Below, one piece after another: positions 8,568 through 16,547 of a stretch of 64,000 bases of DNA. The position numbers were made by a program, and so were the translations under genes. Each line of letters begins with the position of its first letter. Positions within the stretch are counted from its first letter, which is position 1. Source of the DNA: DTEX01 sp038820405 (GTDB lineage: Archaea; Thermoproteota; Bathyarchaeia; Bathyarchaeales; DTEX01); assembly GCA_038820405.1 (NCBI GenBank), contig JAWAXL010000001.1, forward strand, positions 13,813-77,812, read 5' to 3'. Under the pieces are notes generated by a model that was not told the DNA's origin, made no database searches, and was given only the letters and a program-made list of their open reading frames with translations.

Positions 8568-9437
8568 ATGATTGGTGTAATCTTAGCTCTGATTACAGCG
8601 TTCATCTATGGCTTATCTGTTGTTCTTATTCGAGAAAGAATTAGTGAATCAAATTATTTATCGGTTGCAGTAGTTCTCTCATTAATTGGCAACATTATTC
8701 TTTGGCCCCTCACACTAACACTCATAAATCTAAGAAACGTTAATATTCAAAGCATTCCATTCTTCATCATAGCAGGGATATTTTCCCCTGGGATCGGTAG
8801 AATATTCTATTATAAAGGCATGGAAAAACTCGGTGTCTCTATAAATGCATCCATTTATGCGACTTACCCGCTGTTTAGTTCAATATTAGCAACACTGTTG
8901 CTTGGAGAAATTGTAACGCCGAATGTCTGGCTTGGAATAATAGCAATAATGCTTGGGGTTATATTCATTGAGAGAAGCATCGCTAGACCCCCCAATATTA
9001 AGACTAAACCTATTTCTAGGAAAGGCTTAATCTTCCCATTTCTTGCATCTATAATAATGGCTCTATCTTATCTCTCCAGAAAATATGGATTAAATATTTG
9101 TAGTGAACCCCTATTAGGTGTTACAATAGGGTATTCTTCAGCCCTACTTTCACAACTTCTAGTCTCAAGATTGCTTAGAATGCCGTTACTTCCATCCTTT
9201 AAAGATATACACCTATTCTGGAGACCTGGCGTTCTCCTAATCTTAGGATGGACATCAGCTACCTATGCGTTAAATTATGAGAAAGTTTCTGTTATAACTA
9301 CCATTATACAAGTAGAGCCATTGTTCATCCTCTTTCTAACTTTTTTGAAGCTTAGAGAATTGGAGAGAATATCAACAAAGGTTGTCATAGGTACAATTTT
9401 AATAGTTATAGGAGTCTCACTTGTCACGCTGAAATAA
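8568..9437 (+). CDS. EamA/DMT-superfamily permease
   Basis: 289 residues with ten hydrophobic helices in two EamA repeats (about 1-135 and 150-289). The typical TYPLFSSILATLLLGE segment ends the first repeat; QVEPLFILFLTFLKLRELE ends the second. It is an inner-membrane carrier for a small metabolite of unknown identity. No strong ribosome-binding site is seen, so a short or leaderless transcript is possible. It converges on the microprotein at 9515. A broken second member of the same superfamily lies at 15649-16470. Confidence 0.85.
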   Translation: MIGVILALITAFIYGLSVVLIRERISESNYLSVAVVLSLIGNIILWPLTLTLINLRNVNIQSIPFFIIAGIFSPGIGRIFYYKGMEKLGVSINASIYATYPLFSSILATLLLGEIVTPNVWLGIIAIMLGVIFIERSIARPPNIKTKPISRKGLIFPFLASIIMALSYLSRKYGLNICSEPLLGVTIGYSSALLSQLLVSRLLRMPLLPSFKDIHLFWRPGVLLILGWTSATYALNYEKVSVITTIIQVEPLFILFLTFLKLRELERISTKVVIGTILIVIGVSLVTLK

Positions 9438-9514
9438 TCTTCTTTAAAGAAGAGACTTAAATTTCTGCACGCATAAAAAGGTTAAGGTGATATGGAAAAG
9501 TTAAGAGAATTGCT

Positions 9515-9637
9515 TTATTCGCTTTCCTTTTTAGGAGACTTCTTCCTTCTCTTATTTATTAAGTATCCAATGTAGAACCACATGTTTACTATTATGAGTA
9601 GAGCAAGGAGTTCGAGTCCTATCCAGAGATGCCACAT
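9515..9637 (-). CDS. Small membrane protein A2 (NxWFYxGY microprotein)
   Basis: 40 residues, single hydrophobic helix (about 3-25) ending VNMWFYIGY, then a Lys/Arg-rich tail. The ATG (9635-9637) follows the symporter TAA (9638-9640) with no gap. GGAGGGG inside the end of the symporter gene provides the ribosome-binding site. It matches protein A1 (7949-8071) through ELxxLL..VNxWFYxGY. Exact juncture with the symporter implies tight translational coupling and probably fixed stoichiometry. Confidence 0.8.
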   Translation of the reverse strand: MWHLWIGLELLALLIIVNMWFYIGYLINKRRKKSPKKESE

Positions 9638-11125
9638 TTACCTACCCCTCCTAGATATGAGGGTTAGTATTGGATATAGTATAACAGAAACTATGGATTG
9701 AGGATAGACGATTCCAAGCGGTGGGTGGAGCCAAACGGGCAGGGTAGCCATTATGGCTGGACCGAATAGCACCCACAATATAGATACAATCCATGCGATT
9801 ATCACTGTGGTCGCCGCTGCCGTAGAGTTTCTCCTCCACCCGAGACCATACAGGGTTACGAGAAACACTGGTATCGAGAAGCTAAATATGTATATGAAGC
9901 CCCCCATTAGAAATGGACGAATAACCGCTCCCAGCATACTAATTGCTAGTATGCAAAGTGTCAGTGCTCTTAATAGTCTTAGGAGTCCTTTATCACTAAT
10001 ATTTGGTTTGATGAAGGGTTTAACTATGTCAACCGAGATCCATGTTGATCCAGTAATAGCGAGTATGCCGCCAGTGGATATTGTTGCCGCCATCAGCGCA
10101 ATGAAAAATCCGGTGACAGCAGGAACGCCTGCAGAGACAAGACTAAACAGTGTGGCAGGTACAGCCCCTGCCGTACCTGCAGCTCTTAGCATAGAAATAA
10201 GTCCAGATAGTGGACCATAAAGGAAAAGAGGTACGCTGATGGCAATTAAACCGACCACGGTCCAACTATACCCCCAAAATCCGTTGAGAAGCAATGCGGG
10301 CAACCAACCTTTCACAACTTCTTTTTCACTTCTAGCTCCTAGAACAGGCTGAGTACAAATAGGGACGACTGCACATGTATGCGCAAGTAATATAGGAATT
10401 ACCAGACAAGCGAATAAGGGCGCAAGCATTTCAGGTGGGGCAATATGCAGACTCCAGGGCCCCATTGTTTCTTCAATATAACTAGAGACTCCCGCAATTC
10501 CACCCACCGGCCCAAGCCAAGAGTTAATTTGCCACATCCCTACGGCTAATCCAGCATATACAACAAATATGTTTATGAAATTCAGTATTGAATATTGTAA
10601 CATGCCACCAAGTATCACGTAAAGTGCGTACAAGCAAAATGCAATTATGACACAATATTCGATTGGAAGACCTAGTAGAGCGTAGAAAATACTGCTACAG
10701 GCGAACATTTCTAGGCTTGCTATAGCTATGGTAGTTACTGTGACCGCGGCTGATGAAAGAATCCTAAATCTGTCATCAAAAACCTTGCCTGCTGCTTCAT
10801 GAGGTGTTTCAGCACCTAATCTTCTAGCCCATCTTCCATACCCAACGAATGCGGCTACTAATGTTAAGCCTGAACCTACTATCATCCACCATAATACGCC
10901 AGATCCCCATATCCATGATGACTCGGAGAGAGCTAGTGAGTTACCTACACCGAAAGGCAGGAGTATAGCTCCGAACATCACAAGCCACCACGGCATTGTG
11001 CGCGATGCTACGGTGTAATCGATGCTTTTCCTAATATACTTCCTATTAACATAGATGCCTATTGCGGTCAATGAAATGAAGAAGTAAAGTAGTGTTGCTA
11101 TCAGTGGAATAATAATTTCTTGCAT
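9638..11125 (-). CDS. SSS-family sodium:solute symporter (copy 2)
   Basis: 495 residues, about 13 membrane helices, paralogue of the symporter at 6416-7942 along its length (for example ASRTMPWWLV, PFGVGNS, SESSWIWGSG, AHTCAVVPI). The ATG is at 11123-11125. It is followed immediately by microprotein A2 and is divergent from microprotein B2 at 11215, so this locus carries the same three components as copy 1 in a different arrangement. No enzyme gene adjoins this copy, so its substrate is open. Confidence 0.9.
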   Translation of the reverse strand: MQEIIIPLIATLLYFFISLTAIGIYVNRKYIRKSIDYTVASRTMPWWLVMFGAILLPFGVGNSLALSESSWIWGSGVLWWMIVGSGLTLVAAFVGYGRWARRLGAETPHEAAGKVFDDRFRILSSAAVTVTTIAIASLEMFACSSIFYALLGLPIEYCVIIAFCLYALYVILGGMLQYSILNFINIFVVYAGLAVGMWQINSWLGPVGGIAGVSSYIEETMGPWSLHIAPPEMLAPLFACLVIPILLAHTCAVVPICTQPVLGARSEKEVVKGWLPALLLNGFWGYSWTVVGLIAISVPLFLYGPLSGLISMLRAAGTAGAVPATLFSLVSAGVPAVTGFFIALMAATISTGGILAITGSTWISVDIVKPFIKPNISDKGLLRLLRALTLCILAISMLGAVIRPFLMGGFIYIFSFSIPVFLVTLYGLGWRRNSTAAATTVIIAWIVSILWVLFGPAIMATLPVWLHPPLGIVYPQSIVSVILYPILTLISRRGR

Positions 11126-11214
11126 GTTGTGTATGTTTACTTGAAGATATATTTAACTTTTACGCTATAGTTAAAGCAAATTTTAAATATTGATAAGAAA
11201 AATATTTATTATTC
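11126..11214. promoter_or_regulatory. Divergent promoter between symporter copy 2 and microprotein B2
   Basis: 89 bases between two divergent starts. TTAAATATA on the minus strand (about 11143-11153) suits the symporter. TTTTAAATAT on the plus strand (about 11181-11190) sits 25-30 bases before the ATG at 11215, which has no ribosome-binding site, so B2 is probably leaderless. Confidence 0.45.
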
Positions 11215-11331
11215 ATGATAGCAACAGAATGGCTACTTGCTTGGGAAGGCATGTACACTTACATACTAATAATCATTGTGGCGGTAGGTCTTCTTTTTCT
11301 TAGAAAAAGAAAGCAACAAAAGCAGTTATAG
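11215..11331 (+). CDS. Small membrane protein B2 (MIAxEWLxxWEG microprotein)
   Basis: 38 residues: an amphipathic Trp-containing start (MIATEWLLAWEG), one membrane helix (about 14-29) and a tail rich in Arg, Lys and Gln. It matches B1 (8068-8190) in 13 of the first 20 positions. Unlike B1 it is transcribed divergently from its symporter, which argues that the protein, not just a shared operon tail, is conserved. It is too short for routine gene calling and is easily missed. Confidence 0.75.
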   Translation: MIATEWLLAWEGMYTYILIIIVAVGLLFLRKRKQQKQL

Positions 11332-11717
11332 GAAGAGGTTCTAAACTTTAGCTCTGAAAGCACTTGGGCATAGAAGGGTAAAAACACGTTAATTTACACA
11401 TACCTCAATGAATTTTGAGAATGATAAATGTTATTTGGTCTACATATTTTATATCCTCGTCAGTAATAAAAAAATCTACTAATTTCATTCCTACAACCTC
11501 TGATAATTATTTTCCATTTCATCAATCAATTTTTTCATCTATTCTAAGACGCTTAACATTAAAACATTTTTAATTGAATAAAAAGGCTTGAAACTAATGC
11601 AAAAGAGACGAAAACTGAATTTGCTAAGTAGTTTGAGACAAAACGTGTCGCTAAGAAACAGTAGGCTTGCTATCAATATTATCTTCTAGGATGAAAAGGG
11701 AATTGAACTCGGAGAAC
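11332..11717. other. 386-bp intergenic region
   Basis: No gene or clear repeat seen. A+T-rich; it ends at the CCA tail of the tRNA-Phe gene. Confidence 0.5.
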
Positions 11718-11813
11718 TGGTGCCGCGGGCCGGACTTGAACCGGCGACAGCCCGGTTTCAGGGATCATCCTTTTCTCTTCAGCCGGGTGCTCTCCCAACT
11801 GAGCTACCGCGGC
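11718..11813 (-). tRNA. tRNA-Phe (GAA) with a 20-nt intron
   Basis: Reading the minus strand from 11813: acceptor GCCGCGG, D-arm GCTC...GAGC, anticodon stem CCCGG then CTGAAG with anticodon GAA. A 20-nt insertion follows (11776-11757). Then A38, the stem CCGGG (11755-11751), T-arm GCCGG-TTCAAGT-CCGGC, acceptor CCGCGGC and discriminator A (11721). CCA is encoded (11720-11718). The insertion lies between positions 37 and 38, the canonical archaeal intron site cut by the splicing endonuclease. Confidence 0.9.
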
Positions 11814-11924
11814 CTATTCAAAAATAAGTATTTGGATAAGCCTTTTATAAAATTTTTGGATTTACTCTCAGAAAAATATTTTTGAGTATCTATCTTTTTG
11901 TATAGAAGCTGCTGAGGAGGGGCC

Positions 11925-13283
11925 TTGAGCGGGGTACTTACGGATAAACTTGGGTGGATTCTTGATTCCTCTTTGAGAATGCTTGAGAAGTATCCTTTAT
12001 GTGATAATTGTTTGGGTAGACAGTTCGCTCTCCTTGGCTTTGGCATTGATAATTCTGAGAGGGGCAAATCAATAAAGATGTTACTTACAATGACTGCTCA
12101 TGAAATGGTCCTCTCCACGGAGGAGGCTGCGAGTGAAATAGGAGTAAAGACTCTAAAAATCTTAGCGACGCGCGGCTCTTTTAGTGTAGCACGCAACATA
12201 CTCAACAAAATGAGGAGGAGAGTGGGTGAGGAGGAGAGATGCTTCTTATGTGAGGATTACCTTAAAAGTCTTAAACCTATAATTGATCGAGCTATCGAGG
12301 AAGTTAAAGAGTATGAGTTCAATAATTTTCTCGTCGGCATTAAACTTCCAGTTGAAGTTGAAGAGCGTGAAGATGAATTTAAGGCTGAATTCGGCGTCCA
12401 GTATGGCGAGAGTCTTAAGAATGAGATGAGCAGAATTATTGGTAAAGAGATCTCGCAAAGACTTGGCAAGTCAGTTGATTACATGAAGCCTCAGATCGTC
12501 ATCCTCATAAACCCCTTTACAGAGGATATTGACTTACAAGTTAACTCACTTTTTATAGTTGGCAGATATAAGAAGCTTATTCGTGGCATACCACAGTCAA
12601 AGTGGATTTGTGTCAAGTGTGGTGGGAAGGGTTGCGCTAGGTGCAATTGGACTGGAAAAATGTATCCTGAGTCTGTTGAGGAGCTCATTGCTAAGCCCAT
12701 ACTTGAGGCGACACTTGGGGAAGGGACTGCCTTCCATGCGGCTGGGCGCGAGGATAGGGATGCCCTCATGCTTGGAGATGGTAGACCTTTTGTAATAGAG
12801 ATTAGGAGGCCTAAGAAGAGAAATATAGACTTAAAGAATCTAGAGAATACAATTAATGAGTATGCTAGGGGCAAAGTTGAGGTGCTAGACCTCAGGTTTG
12901 GAGATAAAGATGATGTAAGGAAACTTAAAAATATGGAGAGTGCCCAGAAAATTTATAGAGTTATTGTTAAATTCGATAAGGAGATAACTGATGAAGAAAT
13001 AGCGAAATTAGAGAGAGAGCTAAACGGAGTAACAGTTTACCAACGTACTCCACATAGAGTACTGCACCGCCGGGCAGACCGCTTGAGAGAGAAATATATA
13101 TATGAAGTGAAGATAAAGAGGTTATCAGCAGATAGTGTTGAAATGATAGTGAGATGCCAAGGAGGCTTATATGTGAAGGAACTGGTGACTGGGGATGATG
13201 GAAGAACGGAGCCTAATGTCTCAAGCATAGTTAATGCTAAGGCAGAGCCTCTGGAATTAGATGTTCTGAGAGTTATATTTTAG
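11925..13283 (+). CDS. pus10: tRNA pseudouridine synthase Pus10
   Basis: 452 residues, the archaeal Pus10 that makes pseudouridine 54/55 in tRNA. An N-terminal zinc module shows CDNC (about 27) and CFLC (about 106). The catalytic domain carries ICVKCGGKGCARC, and the GREDRDALMLG segment holds the catalytic Asp; IRRPKKR follows. It begins with TTG at 11925, preceded by GAGGAGGGG. It heads a run of information genes (rpl21e, rpo4, DUF655, ksgA) on the same strand, a neighbourhood common in archaea. It lies just upstream of and divergent to tRNA-Phe, one of its probable substrates. Confidence 0.9.
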   Translation: MSGVLTDKLGWILDSSLRMLEKYPLCDNCLGRQFALLGFGIDNSERGKSIKMLLTMTAHEMVLSTEEAASEIGVKTLKILATRGSFSVARNILNKMRRRVGEEERCFLCEDYLKSLKPIIDRAIEEVKEYEFNNFLVGIKLPVEVEEREDEFKAEFGVQYGESLKNEMSRIIGKEISQRLGKSVDYMKPQIVILINPFTEDIDLQVNSLFIVGRYKKLIRGIPQSKWICVKCGGKGCARCNWTGKMYPESVEELIAKPILEATLGEGTAFHAAGREDRDALMLGDGRPFVIEIRRPKKRNIDLKNLENTINEYARGKVEVLDLRFGDKDDVRKLKNMESAQKIYRVIVKFDKEITDEEIAKLERELNGVTVYQRTPHRVLHRRADRLREKYIYEVKIKRLSADSVEMIVRCQGGLYVKELVTGDDGRTEPNVSSIVNAKAEPLELDVLRVIF

Positions 13284-13291
13284 GGGGAGTT

Positions 13292-13585
13292 ATGATGCCC
13301 ATATCACATGGATATCGTAGGAAAACCCGCGCCCTCATGAGTAAGAGTCCCAGAGATAAGGGTAAGAGTCCACTGAGTAGGTTATTATATGAATATAGAC
13401 CCGGAGACAAGATAGTTATTGACATAGACCCGAGTGTACATAAGGGCATGCCCCACCGTAGGTACCAAGGCAGAGTTGGCGTAATAATTGGTAAAAGGGG
13501 AAAGTCATATGAAATAGAGGTGAGTCAGGGAGACGTTACTAAAGTGATAATCGCGAGGCCTGAGCATTTAAAGCCACTCACATGA
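13292..13585 (+). CDS. rpl21e: Ribosomal protein L21e
   Basis: 97 residues, the large-subunit protein L21e found only in archaea and eukaryotes. N-terminal HGYRRKTR, central GDKIVIDIDPSVHKGMPHRRYQG and GKRGKSYEI match the family at normal length. Two adjacent ATGs (13292, 13295) follow GGGGGAG; the second is marginally better spaced. It starts nine bases after pus10. Confidence 0.95.
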   Translation: MMPISHGYRRKTRALMSKSPRDKGKSPLSRLLYEYRPGDKIVIDIDPSVHKGMPHRRYQGRVGVIIGKRGKSYEIEVSQGDVTKVIIARPEHLKPLT

Positions 13586-13607
13586 TGGGCAAACGTATGG
13601 TGAAACA

Positions 13608-13940
13608 ATGCCTAGAAGAATAATTAAGATGAGACCATTAACAATCCCAGAGGTTAAAGCAATCCTTGAATCTCTAGGTGAAGAGAATATGGATCAATTT
13701 CAGCGTAGAACTCTTGACTATGTAACAAAGATGTCATACTTGGATTCAGAGGGCGCAAAGAGACTCTTTGATGAATTAAAGATGGAGGGGATATTAGAGG
13801 ACGAAGAAATTGTTCAAGTAGTGAACATTATGCCTAAAAGTATTGAAGAGCTAAGAACAATTCTGGCTGGGGGGCGAAGAATAATTGAAAGCCAAACACT
13901 GGAAAAAATTTTAAGTATTTTAGATAAATATAGAAGATAG
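13608..13940 (+). CDS. rpo4: DNA-directed RNA polymerase subunit Rpo4 (RpoF)
   Basis: 110 residues matching archaeal Rpo4/eukaryotic Rpb4, which pairs with Rpo7 to form the polymerase stalk. The pattern LTIPEVKAIL...RRTLDYVTKMSYLD...LTxxE-type helices and the C-terminal IMPKSIEELRTIL are typical. Its place after rpl21e and before the DUF655-ksgA pair is a common archaeal order. Confidence 0.9.
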   Translation: MPRRIIKMRPLTIPEVKAILESLGEENMDQFQRRTLDYVTKMSYLDSEGAKRLFDELKMEGILEDEEIVQVVNIMPKSIEELRTILAGGRRIIESQTLEKILSILDKYRR

Positions 13941-14094
13941 ATAATTGTTGCAGAATAAAGGTTAGGGGTTTCTGAGGTTCGATTCGGTGGGGAAAGTGAG
14001 GAGTATAAAATTTGTCTCCCTTAGCAAAGCTTCTTAGGTCTAGGATTACATGTATGATAACTAAGTTATAGTTTTGCAGGAGAGGAAAACTCGT

Positions 14095-14691
14095 ATGGAG
14101 CGCAGGGAAAAGGGAGCACAACAAATTTATGAGGAGTACGCCTACATATTAGATTTTCTTCTATATGGAAGACCAAATTTAAGGTTAAAGCATAGGGGAG
14201 GAGCTATTGTCCAACTGATTGGTGAAAAATATTTTACTTTGCTTGAGGCGGTAGCAAAAGAGGGAATCGTATTAAAGCCTTCTGAAAGAGTTTATATTGG
14301 AAAGGACTACAGAAGAGAAATATTATATATAATTGGTAAGATCACCTATGAGGAGCTAACCGCAAACGCAAAATTGGAACTCGAGAACATAGTGGAAAAA
14401 ATTATCTTAAGAAGAGAGGAATATTTTGTCGATTTTTTTAATTCTGCGAGACCAATAACTCCTAGAATGCACGCCCTTGAGCTTATTCCTGGTATAGGAA
14501 AGAAGTATATGTGGAAGATTGTAGATGAGAGGGAGAAGAAGCCATTTGAGAGTTTTCAGGACTTGCAGAGACGTGTGAATATACCTAATCCAGCAAAACT
14601 CATAGCCAAGAGGGTTTTAGAGGAGCTCTCAACAGATAGTAAATATAAGCTTTTCACAAGACCTCAGAGCATAAGGATAAGTGAAACATAG
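14095..14691 (+). CDS. DUF655 family nucleic-acid-binding protein
   Basis: About 198 residues. The family has an OB-like N-terminal part (EEYAYILDFL... typical opening) and a helix-hairpin-helix region, here ALELIPGIGKKYMWKIV (about 130-150), implying DNA or RNA binding. I take the ATG at 14095, preceded by GGAGAGG; an upstream TTG at 14074 would swallow that site. The stop TAG shares its G with the GTG start of ksgA, so the two are translationally coupled. The conserved linkage suggests a role in ribosome biogenesis; the exact function is unknown. Confidence 0.8.
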   Translation: MERREKGAQQIYEEYAYILDFLLYGRPNLRLKHRGGAIVQLIGEKYFTLLEAVAKEGIVLKPSERVYIGKDYRREILYIIGKITYEELTANAKLELENIVEKIILRREEYFVDFFNSARPITPRMHALELIPGIGKKYMWKIVDEREKKPFESFQDLQRRVNIPNPAKLIAKRVLEELSTDSKYKLFTRPQSIRISET

Positions 14692-15530
14692 TGGATATTC
14701 TTAAAGAAGTGAAAGAAATATTAATGACATATAAAATACGGCCGAGAAGAAAACTCGGCCAAAATTTCTTAGTTAATGAGAAAATTCTTGACAAACTGAT
14801 TTCTTATGCTTCTGTCAATGAGGGCGATACTGTTTTGGAGGTTGGGGCTGGGCTTGGTTTCCTTACAGAACGCCTTGCAAAGATATCTAGGCAGGTAATA
14901 GCCGTAGAAATTGACCCAATTCTAGTTAGGACTCTTATACATCGCTTAAGTGGCTATAAGAATGTTATTGTATTAAGGGGTGATATATTGGAAATGGAGA
15001 GGTTGCCTCCCTTTAATAAGGTTGTCTCCATCCCACCATACTCGATCTCATCACCATTAATCTTCTGGCTCTTGGGGAGAAGCTTTGATTGCGCCGTATT
15101 AACATTCCAAGAGGAGTTTGGAAAGCGTTTAGTAGCAAAGCCCGGCACAAGAGATTATGGGAGACTCACCGTTTCCGTCTATTATTATGCTGAGGTTGAG
15201 TTATTAGACTTCATCCCAAGAGAGAGTTTTTGGCCCATACCTAAGGTGAACTCAGTAATTATGCGTTTAAGACCCAGAAAACCACCCTTCTCCATTAAAG
15301 ATGAGAAAGCCTTCTTCAACTTCATTCGCGTAGTTTTCACACAAAAAAACAAGAAGCTCAAAAATGCTATTATAACATTTCTTAATAATGTTGGTATACT
15401 AAAATACGCTTATCCTAATCTAATTGACTCCATACCCTTTCATAATAGGAGGGTCAAAGAGATGAGTCCGGAGGAACTCGCATTAGTATTCAATGATTTA
15501 ATTAGAGTACTGTATAAGATGAACTCTTAG
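14691..15530 (+). CDS. ksgA: 16S rRNA adenine dimethyltransferase (KsgA/Dim1)
   Basis: 279 residues, starting GTG at 14691. It should dimethylate the two adjacent adenines near the 3' end of 16S rRNA using SAM. KLGQNFL (about 21-27) and the SAM-binding VLEVGAGLGFLT motif are clear. The usual catalytic motif N(L/I)PY reads SIPPYSISS here, so the Asn that contacts the target N6 is replaced by Ile. The rest of the fold and C-terminal domain look normal. Confidence 0.9.
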   Translation: MDILKEVKEILMTYKIRPRRKLGQNFLVNEKILDKLISYASVNEGDTVLEVGAGLGFLTERLAKISRQVIAVEIDPILVRTLIHRLSGYKNVIVLRGDILEMERLPPFNKVVSIPPYSISSPLIFWLLGRSFDCAVLTFQEEFGKRLVAKPGTRDYGRLTVSVYYYAEVELLDFIPRESFWPIPKVNSVIMRLRPRKPPFSIKDEKAFFNFIRVVFTQKNKKLKNAIITFLNNVGILKYAYPNLIDSIPFHNRRVKEMSPEELALVFNDLIRVLYKMNS

Positions 15531-15648
15531 TCTTAAGGCTCAAGACACATCAAATGTATAAGCATCCCATCAATAAAGTTTTATAAAAGATCATCTTTTT
15601 TGACATGAAACAAAAATTTATTCCAGCGGTAGGTGAATAATTGAGAAG

Positions 15649-16470
15649 ATGAAGTTGGATCCTCTTCAATTTACTGGTCCTTATATGGGGTTCAAACTGG
15701 ATTTTCATGAAAATTGGATTACTGCTTGTAAACCCGGTAAGCTTTATTGCACAGAGACTTCTTTTCGCCTCAATATCTTTACTGCCCGTCTTAGTATGGG
15801 AGAGGAGAAATCTTCCTAGATATAAATGCACATGGTTTAAACTTATTCTGCTAAGTTTAATAGGTGCTGCGAGTACGGCTTCAACCCACATGGGCTTATT
15901 ACATGAGACTGTGGGCCTAAGTTCATTATTAACATATACGCAACCCCTTCTTTGTCTTTTGTCTAGCCGCAATATTCCTTAAGGAGAAAATTAATGTTAT
16001 TAGGATATTGGGCGTGATCCTCAGCTTTCTAGGCACAGTTATATTATATATTGATAAGATTCTCATCTTCCTAATTTTAGGAGCTTTTATTTGGGCAGTC
16101 ACGGTAGTTTATTACAAGATATTTCTAAGGGATATGAAACCAGTGATTGCAAACATTATTCAGTTTTTAGTAGGATCCGCTTTTCTTTTTTCCTATAGCA
16201 TTTGTATTAGATGGGATGATCTTTAGCAGCGATGGGCTCTATATATTCTCAGTTCTTTATGCATCCCTACTTGGCTCTGCCCTAGCCTTCACAATATGGT
16301 TTTCACTTATCAGGGAGGAGGAAATGATTGTTATTTCAACTTCAAGTCTCGTTGTTCCAGTTATAGCGGCTCTTCTAAGCTGGCTCTTCATGGGAGAACG
16401 AATTGGATACAATCTTCTTACAAGCATGGTTCTTATATTGTCTGGGCTTTATCTAGTGAATGTTGGATAA
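15649..16470 (+). pseudogene. EamA/DMT permease pseudogene with several frameshifts
   Basis: Translating all three forward frames recovers one DMT permease in pieces. The start ATG AAG TTG (15649) is out of frame with the first helix (LVLIWGSNWIFMKIGL, ending at 15721). A second shift follows TYTQPLL near 15950, after which the protein resumes as VFCLAAIFLKEKINVIRILG. A third falls near 16180-16200 in a T-rich run, after which PIAFVLDGMIFSS continues to the end at 16470. At least three indels, two of them in T-rich tracts, mean either real decay or uncorrected sequencing errors. An intact relative is at 8568-9437. Confidence 0.8.
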
Positions 16471-16547
16471 AGTGAGCTGTACTAAGCTGGCCCTTGCGTA
16501 ATATATTAAATATAGCTCCTAAACTATTTTTTTATGGGGCATTTAAG

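Noticed and set aside
9753..10220. 155-codon open frame on the plus strand
   Set aside because: Shadow of symporter copy 2 on the opposite strand; composition is of reverse-complement coding type.
15550..15972. 140-codon minus-strand open frame
   Set aside because: Lies across the EamA pseudogene and has no protein-like pattern.
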